Shown: piece after piece, positions 10,298 through 17,935 of the stretch
How the letters are laid out: every line of letters starts with the position of its first letter
Numbering within the stretch: the first letter of the stretch is position 1
Assembly: GCF_000817775.3 (NCBI RefSeq)
Contig: NZ_JTHE03000044.1
Coordinates: 1 to 64,000 of the forward strand
Source of the DNA: Lyngbya confervoides BDU141951
GTDB lineage: Bacteria; Cyanobacteriota; Cyanobacteriia; Thermosynechococcales; Thermosynechococcaceae
DNA length: 64,000 nt
Reading direction: 5' to 3'
Notes under the pieces: generated by a model
What the model was told of the DNA's origin: nothing
Seen by the model: only the letters and a program-made list of their open reading frames with translations
Database searches by the model: none
Made by a program: the position numbers and the translations under genes

Positions 10298-11230
10298 ATG
10301 GCACAGCTAACCCCTCAGGAGGTTCTCTCTCATATTCAGGCGGGACAATCCCTCGCTCGGGCAGAGCTGAGCACCATTAATTTGCAAGGGACGCACCTCA
10401 ACCACGCTCAATTTGTCGATGCTTACCTCCGAGGAGCGAAGCTGGCACAGGTCTCTGGCCGAGGCGCAAATTTTTCAGGCGCAACCCTCATTCTGGCAGA
10501 CCTGGAGCGCGCCAACTTGGATCTGGCACAGCTCAACCAGACCAACCTTACCCAAGCCAATTTAGCGCAGGCCCGACTCGGTCGGGCCCAGGCCCTGGAG
10601 GCTCGCTTCTATGGGGCGATTCTGGACCAGGTGCAAGCCAACCAAGCTCTGCTAGACAGGGCCAACCTGCAAGCCTGCCAGGGGCCTCAGGCCCGCTTTA
10701 AAGAGGCCTCTCTCTGGCAAGCCGATCTGCGGCAGGCCAACTTTAGTCAGGCCAGTTTTCAAGGATCCGATCTGCGCCGCGCCCAATGTCAACAGGCCAC
10801 CCTGGCTGGGGTTGCCCTAGTCAATGCTAATTTTGAAGGCGCCAACTTCCAGCAGGCAATTTTGATGGGTGCCAATCTCAGTGAATCTCTCGGGTTCAAG
10901 GCGAATTTTCAGCAGGCAGACCTGACCGGAATGACCGCTCGACAAGCCCAGCTCGATTGGATAGAGGGCGGGAATGCTAGTTTTGTGAATGCAGACCTGA
11001 CTCAGGCCTCGCTGTTTGGGGCCACCCTCGAAGCCGCCCGCTTCACAGGGGCGAACTTCGCCGGGGCAGATTTACGGCTGGCCAACCTGGAAAGGGCCGA
11101 CCTGCGAGAGGTTTGTCTGGTGGACTGCAAAGTTCGCGGAGCCCTGTTCACCCAAGCCCTGGGCCTCACGGCAGATCAGCGCCGCTGGCTGCGATCCCAG
11201 GGGGCTCTCAATGTCAGCCGGGACGGCTAA
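10298..11230 (+). CDS. pentapeptide repeat protein B
   Basis: This 310-residue protein is a paralogue of the gene at 9133-10056. It has the same N-terminal cap (LTPQEVLSHIQAGQSL), the same AYLRGAKL entry into the helix, repeated A-[DN]-L/F pentapeptides and the same C-terminal cap (GLTADQRRWLRSQGALNVS). The copies are divergent with 241 bases between the starts, so they may share a control region. No signal peptide or membrane segment is seen. Function unknown; a cytoplasmic binding scaffold is the most that can be said. Confidence 0.9.
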   Translation: MAQLTPQEVLSHIQAGQSLARAELSTINLQGTHLNHAQFVDAYLRGAKLAQVSGRGANFSGATLILADLERANLDLAQLNQTNLTQANLAQARLGRAQALEARFYGAILDQVQANQALLDRANLQACQGPQARFKEASLWQADLRQANFSQASFQGSDLRRAQCQQATLAGVALVNANFEGANFQQAILMGANLSESLGFKANFQQADLTGMTARQAQLDWIEGGNASFVNADLTQASLFGATLEAARFTGANFAGADLRLANLERADLREVCLVDCKVRGALFTQALGLTADQRRWLRSQGALNVSRDG

Positions 11231-11252
11231 TCTGGGATAGGTCCGCTTGGAT

Positions 11253-11325
11253 GAGAGGCGGGGAACGAGAGGCGGGGAATCAAAGACTGGGATCGAGCAA
11301 GACTGGGATCGAGCAAGACTGGGAT
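11253..11325. repeat. two adjacent tandem repeats
   Basis: GAGAGGCGGGGAA occurs twice at 11253-11280 and GACTGGGATCGAGCAA occurs twice plus a partial third copy at 11285-11325. They fill the short gap between the convergent pentapeptide gene and the ChaN-like gene. Confidence 0.9.
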
Positions 11326-11339
11326 TTAGCCATGCGGGG

Positions 11340-12218
11340 CTAGCGATCAGGGCTTTGCCAGATCACATCAGCGATGGCCTTGTCTTGCCTGGCCGCATCC
11401 AGGGGAGGATTGAGCAAGACTATTTTTTGCTGAAGCTGGGGACCCAGGCGGCGCTCCACTCGATCGGGAATACCGTAGCCATACACCACATGGCCCTGTC
11501 CCGCCAAAACCACCACCGTGTGATCGGGGTTGGCCTGCCGGAACTGGCTGATATTGGCCGCCATGGTTTCATCCCAGATGACCTGAGCGGTGAAAAAGTG
11601 ATCAAAGTTGAAGGTCCCGTGGCCGCCATGGCCGCCAAAGGCTTGCCTCACGTACTGACGATAGGCTGCGTTACTGGTATCAATCTGGTCCTGGGGGGGG
11701 ATGTAGGTCCAATCCTCAGGCTGAAGCGACTCCAGGCCCTGCCGGGCGACCTTCCGGACCACCTCCCTCGGAGCATTTAAGGCCAGTACCGGAATCTTTT
11801 GGGCCTGGGCAAAGCGCAGAATGGGGGCATAGAGTTCCCAGGGAAAGCCCCAGCGGGTTTCATATTCCGTGCCTGCCACCAGATCGGCTTCACTAATCTC
11901 GCCGGCAATGTAGCGATCCAGCACGGGCTGAAAGGGGCGCTGAAACATCTCCATGGCGATCGCCAGGTTGGGATTCTGCTGATGGAGTGCCTGCACAATC
12001 GCCAGCTGAGCAGCGTGGTCTGCGGTGCTGTCATGGCGCTCACCTAAATAAATCACGTCGGCCTGTTGCAGCTCAGCAAGCATGCCCTGCGGGGTAGTTT
12101 GTACCGGCACTTCCACCGCCATGGAGGCATCCTGAGGACGCTGGCAGGCGAGGACTCCCAGGGAAAGACCCAGGGTGAGACTGTAGAGTAGGGCGAGAAG
12201 TTTACGGGAGGTCAACAC
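11340..12218 (-). CDS. ChaN-like haem-binding lipoprotein
   Basis: The 292-residue protein has a lipobox (LGVLAC, Cys25) after a hydrophobic signal peptide, so it should be membrane-anchored outside the cytoplasm. The body matches the ChaN/haem-binding uptake family (DUF399): VIYLGERHDSTADH near the start, AMEMFQRPFQPVLDRYI, TRWGFPWELYAPILRFA, VIWDETMA and VVVLAGQGHVVYGYGIP. Campylobacter ChaN is a lipoprotein that binds cofacial haems. It is last in the minus-strand haem locus, consistent with a role in haem handling. A paralogue without a lipobox lies at 39361-40167. Confidence 0.85.
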   Translation of the reverse strand: MLTSRKLLALLYSLTLGLSLGVLACQRPQDASMAVEVPVQTTPQGMLAELQQADVIYLGERHDSTADHAAQLAIVQALHQQNPNLAIAMEMFQRPFQPVLDRYIAGEISEADLVAGTEYETRWGFPWELYAPILRFAQAQKIPVLALNAPREVVRKVARQGLESLQPEDWTYIPPQDQIDTSNAAYRQYVRQAFGGHGGHGTFNFDHFFTAQVIWDETMAANISQFRQANPDHTVVVLAGQGHVVYGYGIPDRVERRLGPQLQQKIVLLNPPLDAARQDKAIADVIWQSPDR

Positions 12219-12239
12219 AAACCAGGAATTTGACGTTTT

Positions 12240-12464
12240 TTAGAGATCGGGCTGCTGAACAATAGCGTAGAAGACCAGACCCATCACACTCCCCAGGATA
12301 GCAGCCGTGGGAGTACTACAATGGACCGCCAGCAGGAGTGGATAGCTGATGAGACAGAACAGAGCAGCCAGACCCACGGGCGTCCAGAGAAAGGAGATAA
12401 AGTCCACAGTTCTCTCTAGCAACTCCAGGAACTGGAGAAATCGATTGAGTATTGTTAAACGCAT
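12240..12464 (-). CDS. small two-helix membrane protein
   Basis: Seventy-four residues, starting at an ATG with a GGAGAGG site. Two hydrophobic segments (about residues 21-45 and 50-68) follow an N-terminal amphipathic stretch. I recognise no family. It lies 21 bases upstream of the ChaN-like gene and downstream of the thioredoxin, in line with the haem locus, so it may be a small subunit or assembly factor; this is inference from position only. Confidence 0.65.
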   Translation of the reverse strand: MRLTILNRFLQFLELLERTVDFISFLWTPVGLAALFCLISYPLLLAVHCSTPTAAILGSVMGLVFYAIVQQPDL

Positions 12465-12578
12465 TCGCTATACCTCTCCAAGATGACGATAAAAAGAAGA
12501 TCAAAATATGTTTAGGGGGTTTCCATGGGACCACGTCCATTGAGCAATAACCATTGGGGATCAACGGGAGTCCCCAGT

Positions 12579-13070
12579 TCAAGGAGGAGAGGCGGAGATG
12601 AGGCGACGAATCTGCTTGGTCAGGATGGCTTCTGGAACAATTCCGACCCAGGACTGAACCAGCGAGTGATCTGCTTCCAGGAGGGCCAAGTGCGGAACCC
12701 CAGTCGCGTGGAACTGCTGAATTTGCTGACGCCATTGGGGGTCATCAATATTGAGCATAACAAAATCAACTTGGGAACTAAACGCTTGGTGCAGGGACTG
12801 CAGAGTCGGAGCCAGGGCGCGACAGGATCCGCACCAGTCGGCATAGAACTCCACTAGGGTGGGCCTTGAATTGGCGATTGCCTCAGCATAGGGAACAGAC
12901 TGCTGCACTAGGGCCTGCTGAGCCATCAGTTCAGCCACCGGCGAGATCCCGGCCAGGGCCGAGGGGGCAGGTAGTCCCAGGCCTAACATCAGGACAATCA
13001 GCAACAGCGCGCGCGGGATCTGGGCAAGGCGCCGCAGCCCCGTAAATCGAGGGTTGATCCTCCGTCCCAT
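12579..13070 (-). CDS. membrane-anchored thioredoxin (TxlA/CcsX-like)
   Basis: Start set at the ATG at 13070, which has AGGAGG at 8-base spacing; an ATG six bases upstream sits only two bases from the same site. The 163-residue protein has an N-terminal hydrophobic signal or anchor (about 20-40) and a thioredoxin domain with the dithiol motif WCGSC at residues 79-83 and cis-proline in TGVPHL. Extracytoplasmic thioredoxins of this type (HCF164/TxlA, ResA, CcsX) reduce apocytochrome c thiols before haem attachment by System II. Its position among cytochrome genes and near ccsB/ccsA fits that job. Alternative: a general thylakoid-lumen reductant. Confidence 0.85.
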   Translation of the reverse strand: MGRRINPRFTGLRRLAQIPRALLLIVLMLGLGLPAPSALAGISPVAELMAQQALVQQSVPYAEAIANSRPTLVEFYADWCGSCRALAPTLQSLHQAFSSQVDFVMLNIDDPQWRQQIQQFHATGVPHLALLEADHSLVQSWVGIVPEAILTKQIRRLISASPP

Positions 13071-13173
13071 CCCCATTCCCTCCTCAAGCTTCCCAGGAAG
13101 ATTTCCTGTGTCTGGTTCCCCGCCTCTGCCATCCTCTCCTGGCCCATGTATCACTGTCCTGCTCAACACGGGA

Positions 13174-13878
13174 TCACTGGTAGTAATAAGCCAGCAGGAT
13201 GTGAATCACCAGCATTACCATAAACAGACTCACCAGGAAAATATGACTGGTGAGCCAGAGCGATCGCAGTCCCCGAATCAGGGGTCCCTTGGTCAGCGGT
13301 CGACTCAACCCTGGCCACCGCCCAAAGTAGCTCCGGGATGACTCTAGAATGCCCGTTTCTGCCACAACCCCCATCAGAGCCGTCAGCGTGACGCCAAAGA
13401 AGACCCAGAGAAACAGGGCGTTGAAGTTCAGTCCCGTAGATCCCAGGGTATGAATGAGGACCAGGCCCACCAGGGCCACACCGCTGAAGATATGAACATT
13501 TCTCCAGAGGCGGATAGACCCAGGCACCTTGAGGCGCATGGGCCAGGTCCGTCCCCGCTTGCGCGCCGTTAGCACCAGCTCCAACAGCACAAAAAACAGC
13601 GAGCTAAACCCCGTGATTTGCTTGTACAGTTCTCCGCGCATCCAGAAATGGAGATCAACCGATCGCGATCGTAGAAAATTGAGATAGAGGGGACTGAGGG
13701 CAAAGGGCAGCAGGAGAAGGGCCGTTAGCAGGGTCAGCGCGATGAGAACCTTAAATTGGGGCTGAAGGCCCGGCTGAGACCGAGGCGATCGCGCTTTGAG
13801 ATCTCCCCCAGAGGGCGAGGAAGCCCTAGGGGGAGAGTCTGGAGAGGACTGATGAAAGGAGGACAGGGAGTCAGGCAT
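13174..13878 (-). CDS. membrane protein with two H-X13-H motifs (cytochrome b-like dihaem protein)
   Basis: The start is uncertain: the ATG at 13878 is used (234 residues), and a TTG at 13962 would add a hydrophobic N-terminus. After a Ser/Pro-rich segment there are about five membrane helices. Two of them carry His pairs separated by exactly 13 residues, His129/His143 and His212/His226. This spacing is the bis-histidine signature of cytochrome b/b6, where two helices coordinate two stacked b haems. No other cytochrome b feature (CD helix, PEWY) is present, so it is not a true cytochrome b6. It may move electrons across the membrane to the neighbouring c-type cytochromes. Cytochrome b561 or ferric-reductase-type folds are alternatives. 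Confidence 0.75.
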   Translation of the reverse strand: MPDSLSSFHQSSPDSPPRASSPSGGDLKARSPRSQPGLQPQFKVLIALTLLTALLLLPFALSPLYLNFLRSRSVDLHFWMRGELYKQITGFSSLFFVLLELVLTARKRGRTWPMRLKVPGSIRLWRNVHIFSGVALVGLVLIHTLGSTGLNFNALFLWVFFGVTLTALMGVVAETGILESSRSYFGRWPGLSRPLTKGPLIRGLRSLWLTSHIFLVSLFMVMLVIHILLAYYYQ

Positions 13879-14033
13879 AGCCAGAATTTGATGGGCAAAA
13901 CCAAGCAGGCAAGCGAAACAGATCAGATCAGCAGAACAGAGAAGACTCCAGAAAAGGCTCAAGAGAAAAGCAGGAGACCTCGGTTGTGAACGTAGGGTGA
14001 GATCTCCCAGCTAGGTCGAGGAGAAACTGTCCG

Positions 14034-14693
14034 TTAAGCCTGATCCAAGGGAATATTAATAATAATCCCGCCCATCACTTCGTCCATTGTGAACACTTTG
14101 TCTGGGTAGCGCTCCTTGTGGACCGGGTGGGTATTGTGGCAAGTGACGCAAGCCTCAGCCACCGCTTTATCCGGATAAAGGGCTGAGAAGTACTTCTGCC
14201 CCCCCACCTCTTGATATTCCTTGTAGGGTTCGCCATTGGCAATCACCGCATCCATGGCGGTCTTCTCAAAATCACTTTTAGGGGCATGGTTATCATTGAT
14301 ATACCAGGGTGAAATGAGATTGTAGGTGAAAAACCCAGACTCGTTGGCGATTTCCGATCCCAGACGGAACATTTGAGCGGGAAGCGGTATCCCATCCGTT
14401 TGCTGCCAGCCTTCTGTGGCTTCAATGTTGAGAACCCCGTCTGCCTTTGCCTTCCCCTCCAGGGTTTTGGATCGGTTCACCACATGTTTCGTGTAAGCGG
14501 TGCGGTCAGCGGCCATAACAGTATGGATATAGTCGGCCACCAGGTCAGGGGCAATTCCCCCCGTGGCGGCAGGGCCACCCCCTGAACCACTACAGGCCAC
14601 AACCGTCACAGACACCGAGAGAAGAATGGCCACAAAGGCAACGGTCCGAGTCTTGAGGGTTTGCATCCATCGTTCAAGCCTAGACATAGACAT
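14034..14693 (-). CDS. Tll0287-like (DUF3365) monohaem c lipoprotein
   Basis: The ATG at 14693 has an AAGGAG site 8 bases upstream. The 219-residue protein has a lipobox (VVAC, Cys34), then a PAS-like body and a single c-type haem motif CVTCH at residues 182-186. The domain corresponds to the Tll0287-like haem domain (DUF3365) known from Thermosynechococcus, also used as a sensor module. Here it stands alone as a periplasmic or lumenal lipoprotein within a multihaem operon, so an electron-transfer or redox-sensor role is plausible. It lies 84 bases after the hexahaem gene. Confidence 0.85.
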   Translation of the reverse strand: MSMSRLERWMQTLKTRTVAFVAILLSVSVTVVACSGSGGGPAATGGIAPDLVADYIHTVMAADRTAYTKHVVNRSKTLEGKAKADGVLNIEATEGWQQTDGIPLPAQMFRLGSEIANESGFFTYNLISPWYINDNHAPKSDFEKTAMDAVIANGEPYKEYQEVGGQKYFSALYPDKAVAEACVTCHNTHPVHKERYPDKVFTMDEVMGGIIINIPLDQA

Positions 14694-14777
14694 ATGAAGT
14701 ACTCCTTACGCGGGGAATTGAGGTGTTGCCTAAGAGGTAGGCAACTGTTTGTAGTGACGAACTCGGGATTGACGACG

Positions 14778-15572
14778 CTAGGGCGATTGAGTTCGGCGCT
14801 GCTCTAGCTTTCGGACTAACTCAAAGGTGGGCATGGAAGCCGTGGGCGGCTGATCGAAGTTGGCTTCAACCAGGGCGTCGTCAAAAATGCTGTTATAGCT
14901 GTATTCCACCCCATGGCAGTTCATACAGACCTCCTTCACCATGCGATCGCGGGGCAGCAGCGTGTAGGTGTTGTTATGATTGACAAGCGTGACTGGGGCT
15001 GTGCCCTGCTGCTGCTCATGTCGGGGAAGATGACAGGTGGCACAACTCACCGATGCCTGAGTGGGGCGCGATCGCAGCCGATCCTGGGCAAACAGCTCTG
15101 CATGTTTGGAATTCTGATAGTTCAGGGAATGACGGTCATCATGACAGCTTAAACAGCTATCCACCGCCGCCACCGTTGTTTGAACTGAATGTACATCATG
15201 ACAACTATTGCAGTTCATCGGTGTATCCAGAGCTACCGACTTCATGGGAAGTCTGGCCATTGCCGGGGTCAAAGGCCTCTGGCCTTCCAGGAGACGAATC
15301 CCGTGCTTGCCGAGCAGAAAGGTATCAACAGCCTGTTCATGACAGGATTGACAACTTTCGTAGCCAGGCTGGGCGACAAAGGAATGGTCCGTCTGGGTTT
15401 GGTGGCAGCTAGAGCAATTCACCTGATTGAGGGCATGGGCACTCTCCTTCCACTGTTGGGTAACGTGATCAACCTGGGCTGCGTCAATTCCGAGGGCGGT
15501 CTGGGGAACCCCACCCCAGAGGAACCCGCACAGCAGCAGAGCGATGAGCCTGTTCCAGACCCTGGGAGTCAT
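14778..15572 (-). CDS. hexahaem cytochrome c
   Basis: A signal peptide (MTPRVWNRL..., cleavage near ALG) is followed by six CXXCH motifs with Cys at residues 53, 74, 121, 140, 177 and 216. Single histidines such as in GKHGI, SKHAEL, LPRHE and LVNHNNTY could serve as distal ligands. The KHG and SKHAELF surroundings remind me of the hydroxylamine-oxidoreductase/multihaem NrfA superfamily, but the protein is too short to be a full member. The start overlaps the stop of the pentahaem gene by four bases (ATGA), showing translational coupling. Expected periplasmic electron carrier; a catalytic role is possible but not shown. Confidence 0.88.
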   Translation of the reverse strand: MTPRVWNRLIALLLCGFLWGGVPQTALGIDAAQVDHVTQQWKESAHALNQVNCSSCHQTQTDHSFVAQPGYESCQSCHEQAVDTFLLGKHGIRLLEGQRPLTPAMARLPMKSVALDTPMNCNSCHDVHSVQTTVAAVDSCLSCHDDRHSLNYQNSKHAELFAQDRLRSRPTQASVSCATCHLPRHEQQQGTAPVTLVNHNNTYTLLPRDRMVKEVCMNCHGVEYSYNSIFDDALVEANFDQPPTASMPTFELVRKLEQRRTQSP

Positions 15573-16216
15573 GTTCCACCTCCCAGAAACTCCTGCCGCA
15601 GGTCCGGGGCCGGGGCTTGATCCAGGGGGGAGGATATCCCCCGATTGGGAACAGTCTGCACCGGGAGCATGGGCGGCTGGTCCAGGTTCTGCCGTAAAAA
15701 GCCGGTGGAGATCGATCGATGATCGTGGAAGTTATGGCAGCCCGCTGTCCAACAGCCCTCTGCGGCAAACCCATCGTGACTCTGTAAATCTCCAGTAATA
15801 ATCCCTTCGTGACAGGCCATGCAGAGATCGGGCTGAAGGTGCACGCCCCGCCCAAACATATGCACATGCTCGTTGTGGCAGGTGGTACAAGTCAACACCT
15901 CTAGCTTGCTCAGTTCGCCAGCCCAGCGGGGATCTCGAAATTTCTTCGCCCCATGGACATCTTCCTGGAGTTCTGCTTCGTGACAGCGGGTGCAGGTTTC
16001 ATTGCTGACTGGCTTGAAGCCGTCATGGCAAGACTGGCAAGATCCCTCAAACAGGTGATGTCCCACGGAAGTTTCGCCGGGAAGAAAGATTTGCCTTTGG
16101 TCCAAGGCAAACGCCATTGCCACCCACAGCACCATTGCCAAACAAGTCAACGCGATCGCCACTTTGAGACTCCAGAGGGATTGCCAGGTGAAAGTTCCTC
16201 CCCGTTTCATCACCAT
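15569..16216 (-). CDS. membrane-anchored pentahaem cytochrome c with one CX4CH site
   Basis: The start ATG at 16216 has a GGAGG site at 9 bases. Residues 14-38 form an uncleaved-looking membrane anchor. Four ordinary CXXCH motifs begin at Cys60, 75, 110 and 132; a fifth, CWTAGCH at 155-161, has four residues between the cysteines. CX4CH attachment sites are rare but known in cytochrome c3-type proteins. Several additional histidines (VGHH, NEHVHMFGRGVH, HNFHDH) can be distal ligands. The C-terminal 50 residues are proline-rich. It lies 26 bases after the globin gene and overlaps the hexahaem gene, so the three are one transcriptional unit. Confidence 0.88.
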   Translation of the reverse strand: MVMKRGGTFTWQSLWSLKVAIALTCLAMVLWVAMAFALDQRQIFLPGETSVGHHLFEGSCQSCHDGFKPVSNETCTRCHEAELQEDVHGAKKFRDPRWAGELSKLEVLTCTTCHNEHVHMFGRGVHLQPDLCMACHEGIITGDLQSHDGFAAEGCWTAGCHNFHDHRSISTGFLRQNLDQPPMLPVQTVPNRGISSPLDQAPAPDLRQEFLGGGT

Positions 16217-16242
16217 TTAGCGCATCCTCCACAAAGGGCGGG

Positions 16243-17304
16243 TCAAAGCAGCACCAGCAGCAAGGCAAGAATGCCCATGGTGCCCGCGAGTCCGGCAATA
16301 ATGGGGATGGGATTAGGTCCTTGCAGGGAAACAGAATCCGGCGAAGCAGTCTCTGGATCTGTCGTGGGGGGCACATGCCCGTTCGTGCTAGGGCCAAGAT
16401 CGACCGATTCCTGGGAATAATCAGCCCCCTCCAGCATGACCTCGGTAATCACGCCATAGGCCTCAACCCAAGCTTGCCTAACCTCAGGGGTCCAGTTTTG
16501 CCCGATCATTTGCGCGAAGGTCTTTAGGAGGGTATTTCCCACCAAAGGATAATGCTCGGGAAGGGCGCCATACTTCACATGACGGGCTCCTAGCCCTTTC
16601 AGTGCGGAGGTTAAAGCCTCTGGATTCTTGAGATTTTCCACCACGTACACCAGGGAGGCAATCAGCTTTTTGCGCTGGGCCGGTAGATCTGTACTGGCAA
16701 ACAAGGGCTTGGCGGCGGGATAATCCGTAAATAGATTTTCATAGAACTGGATGGCAAAGGCATCGGCCTGGGGGGCAACCAGGGCAAAGCTCTCCGTTAA
16801 TAGCTTGACCTTGAGCGCGGCTTCCTCCGACGCCGGTGCTGATTCGAGGGCAATCTCTTGATGGCTATAGTCAGCCCCCTCTAACATAACTTCGGTAATG
16901 ACGCTGTAGGCATCGGTCCAGGCCTGCTGGATGTCTGGAGTCCAATCTGCTTGCAAATATTGCCGAAAGGTTTTGAGAAGGGTGTTCCCCACTAGGGGGT
17001 AATGCTCCGGGAGCGCCCCATACTTGACGTGCCTGGCACCCAAGCCTTGCAGCACCTCTACTAAAGCTTCGGGCTGGCGCAGATTCTCCACGACAAAGAC
17101 CAGGGAGCTGAGCAGCTTTTTACTTTGCTCCTGAAGATTGGTCGTCGCGAATAAGGGTTTCGCCTCGGGATAGTCCTGAAATAAATTCTCGTAAAAGCTG
17201 GCCGCAAAGTCACTGGCCTGGGGCGTAATCTTGGCAAAACTCTGCTCTAGAAGCTCCACCTGTAGCGCCTTCTTTTGCGCGGATTCGCTGGTGTCTGACG
17301 TCAT
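16243..17304 (-). CDS. tandem globin with C-terminal membrane anchor
   Basis: Start at the ATG at 17304 with AGGAG 8 bases upstream; the frame runs 11 codons further without support. The 353-residue protein holds two homologous globin domains (about 10-150 and 160-300), offset by exactly 150 residues. Each has a Tyr at the B10 position in SFYENLF/QFYENLF (Tyr38, Tyr188), a Gln in the E7 region (about 60 and 210) and a proximal His in ALPEHYPLVGNTLL (His101, His251). Tyr B10/Gln E7 pockets are typical of bacterial O2/NO-binding globins. A linker rich in Ser, Thr and Pro leads to a hydrophobic tail (331-353) at the very C-terminus, making it a tail-anchored protein with globins in the cytoplasm. 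First gene of the minus-strand haem operon. No reductase domain. Confidence 0.9.
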   Translation of the reverse strand: MTSDTSESAQKKALQVELLEQSFAKITPQASDFAASFYENLFQDYPEAKPLFATTNLQEQSKKLLSSLVFVVENLRQPEALVEVLQGLGARHVKYGALPEHYPLVGNTLLKTFRQYLQADWTPDIQQAWTDAYSVITEVMLEGADYSHQEIALESAPASEEAALKVKLLTESFALVAPQADAFAIQFYENLFTDYPAAKPLFASTDLPAQRKKLIASLVYVVENLKNPEALTSALKGLGARHVKYGALPEHYPLVGNTLLKTFAQMIGQNWTPEVRQAWVEAYGVITEVMLEGADYSQESVDLGPSTNGHVPPTTDPETASPDSVSLQGPNPIPIIAGLAGTMGILALLLVLL

Positions 17305-17935
17305 TTTCCTCTCTCCTGTTCTTGAATCTGGCTTCAAATCCCTCCTAAACTGTCAGCGAAAAATTGATCCTCAATCTTGGCAATATATCGCCAAAATTCT
17401 GAGATGCTGGCCCCATAATCTTCTAAAATCATGGGTTTTGCTGAGCTAAATAAGATCCTGAAGCCGTGAAGATCTATGCACCTAAAGCTGCCTCTGATTA
17501 TGAGAAATAAATCATTGATGCTCACTGTCAATTTCAATACACTTTTCTAGATCAAGCTTCAAAATGAACAAACTTAATAGAGCTATAATCTTTATTCAGT
17601 CAATGATTTAAGAGCTGCGTGCTAAATCTCTAAAATAAAGCTGAAGATTAATTTACTCGCTTGTAAATCAGGAAGATTTAGCCCAAAAATAAGAGCTGAA
17701 TTCGTCTAATTCCGTATTTAAAGCTACAAAATAAAAATAAGGATGCTGTTTTTGCGAAGTTATTATGCAGTTCTTGAATGTTTCCAAATTCAAATATACC
17801 AATTATGTCAATGTCAGCTTTCAGAAATCTTTTAATTATAAAAAATCTATGATTTTGTGATATTTGATACAGCTGATTCGGCGATTAGTCGAAATTCTAA
17901 GGATCAAGTCTTTTAAGGATTTTTCTAATTGCTCA
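17305..17935. promoter_or_regulatory. AT-rich divergent spacer of the haem locus
   Basis: About 630 bases between the globin start (minus) and the chosen ccsB start (plus). Parts of it are near 30 percent GC, against well over 50 percent in the flanking genes. It must hold the promoters of both arms. It contains a palindrome at 17377-17394 and an inverted repeat TAAATC-N5-GATTTA at 17664-17680. Two short frames inside it have no ribosome site or family resemblance and are not called. Confidence 0.6.
17377..17394. promoter_or_regulatory. palindromic operator candidate upstream of the globin gene
   Basis: TTGGCAATATATCGCCAA is an 18-base palindrome with one mismatched pair (8 of 9 pairs match), 73-90 bases upstream of the globin start codon. 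Size and symmetry suit a dimeric regulator. I cannot name the regulator. Confidence 0.45.

Noticed and set aside
17334-17537. Short open frame in the AT-rich spacer (minus strand)
   Set aside because: No ribosome binding site, no family resemblance, overlaps the operator candidate; AT-rich DNA gives such frames by chance.
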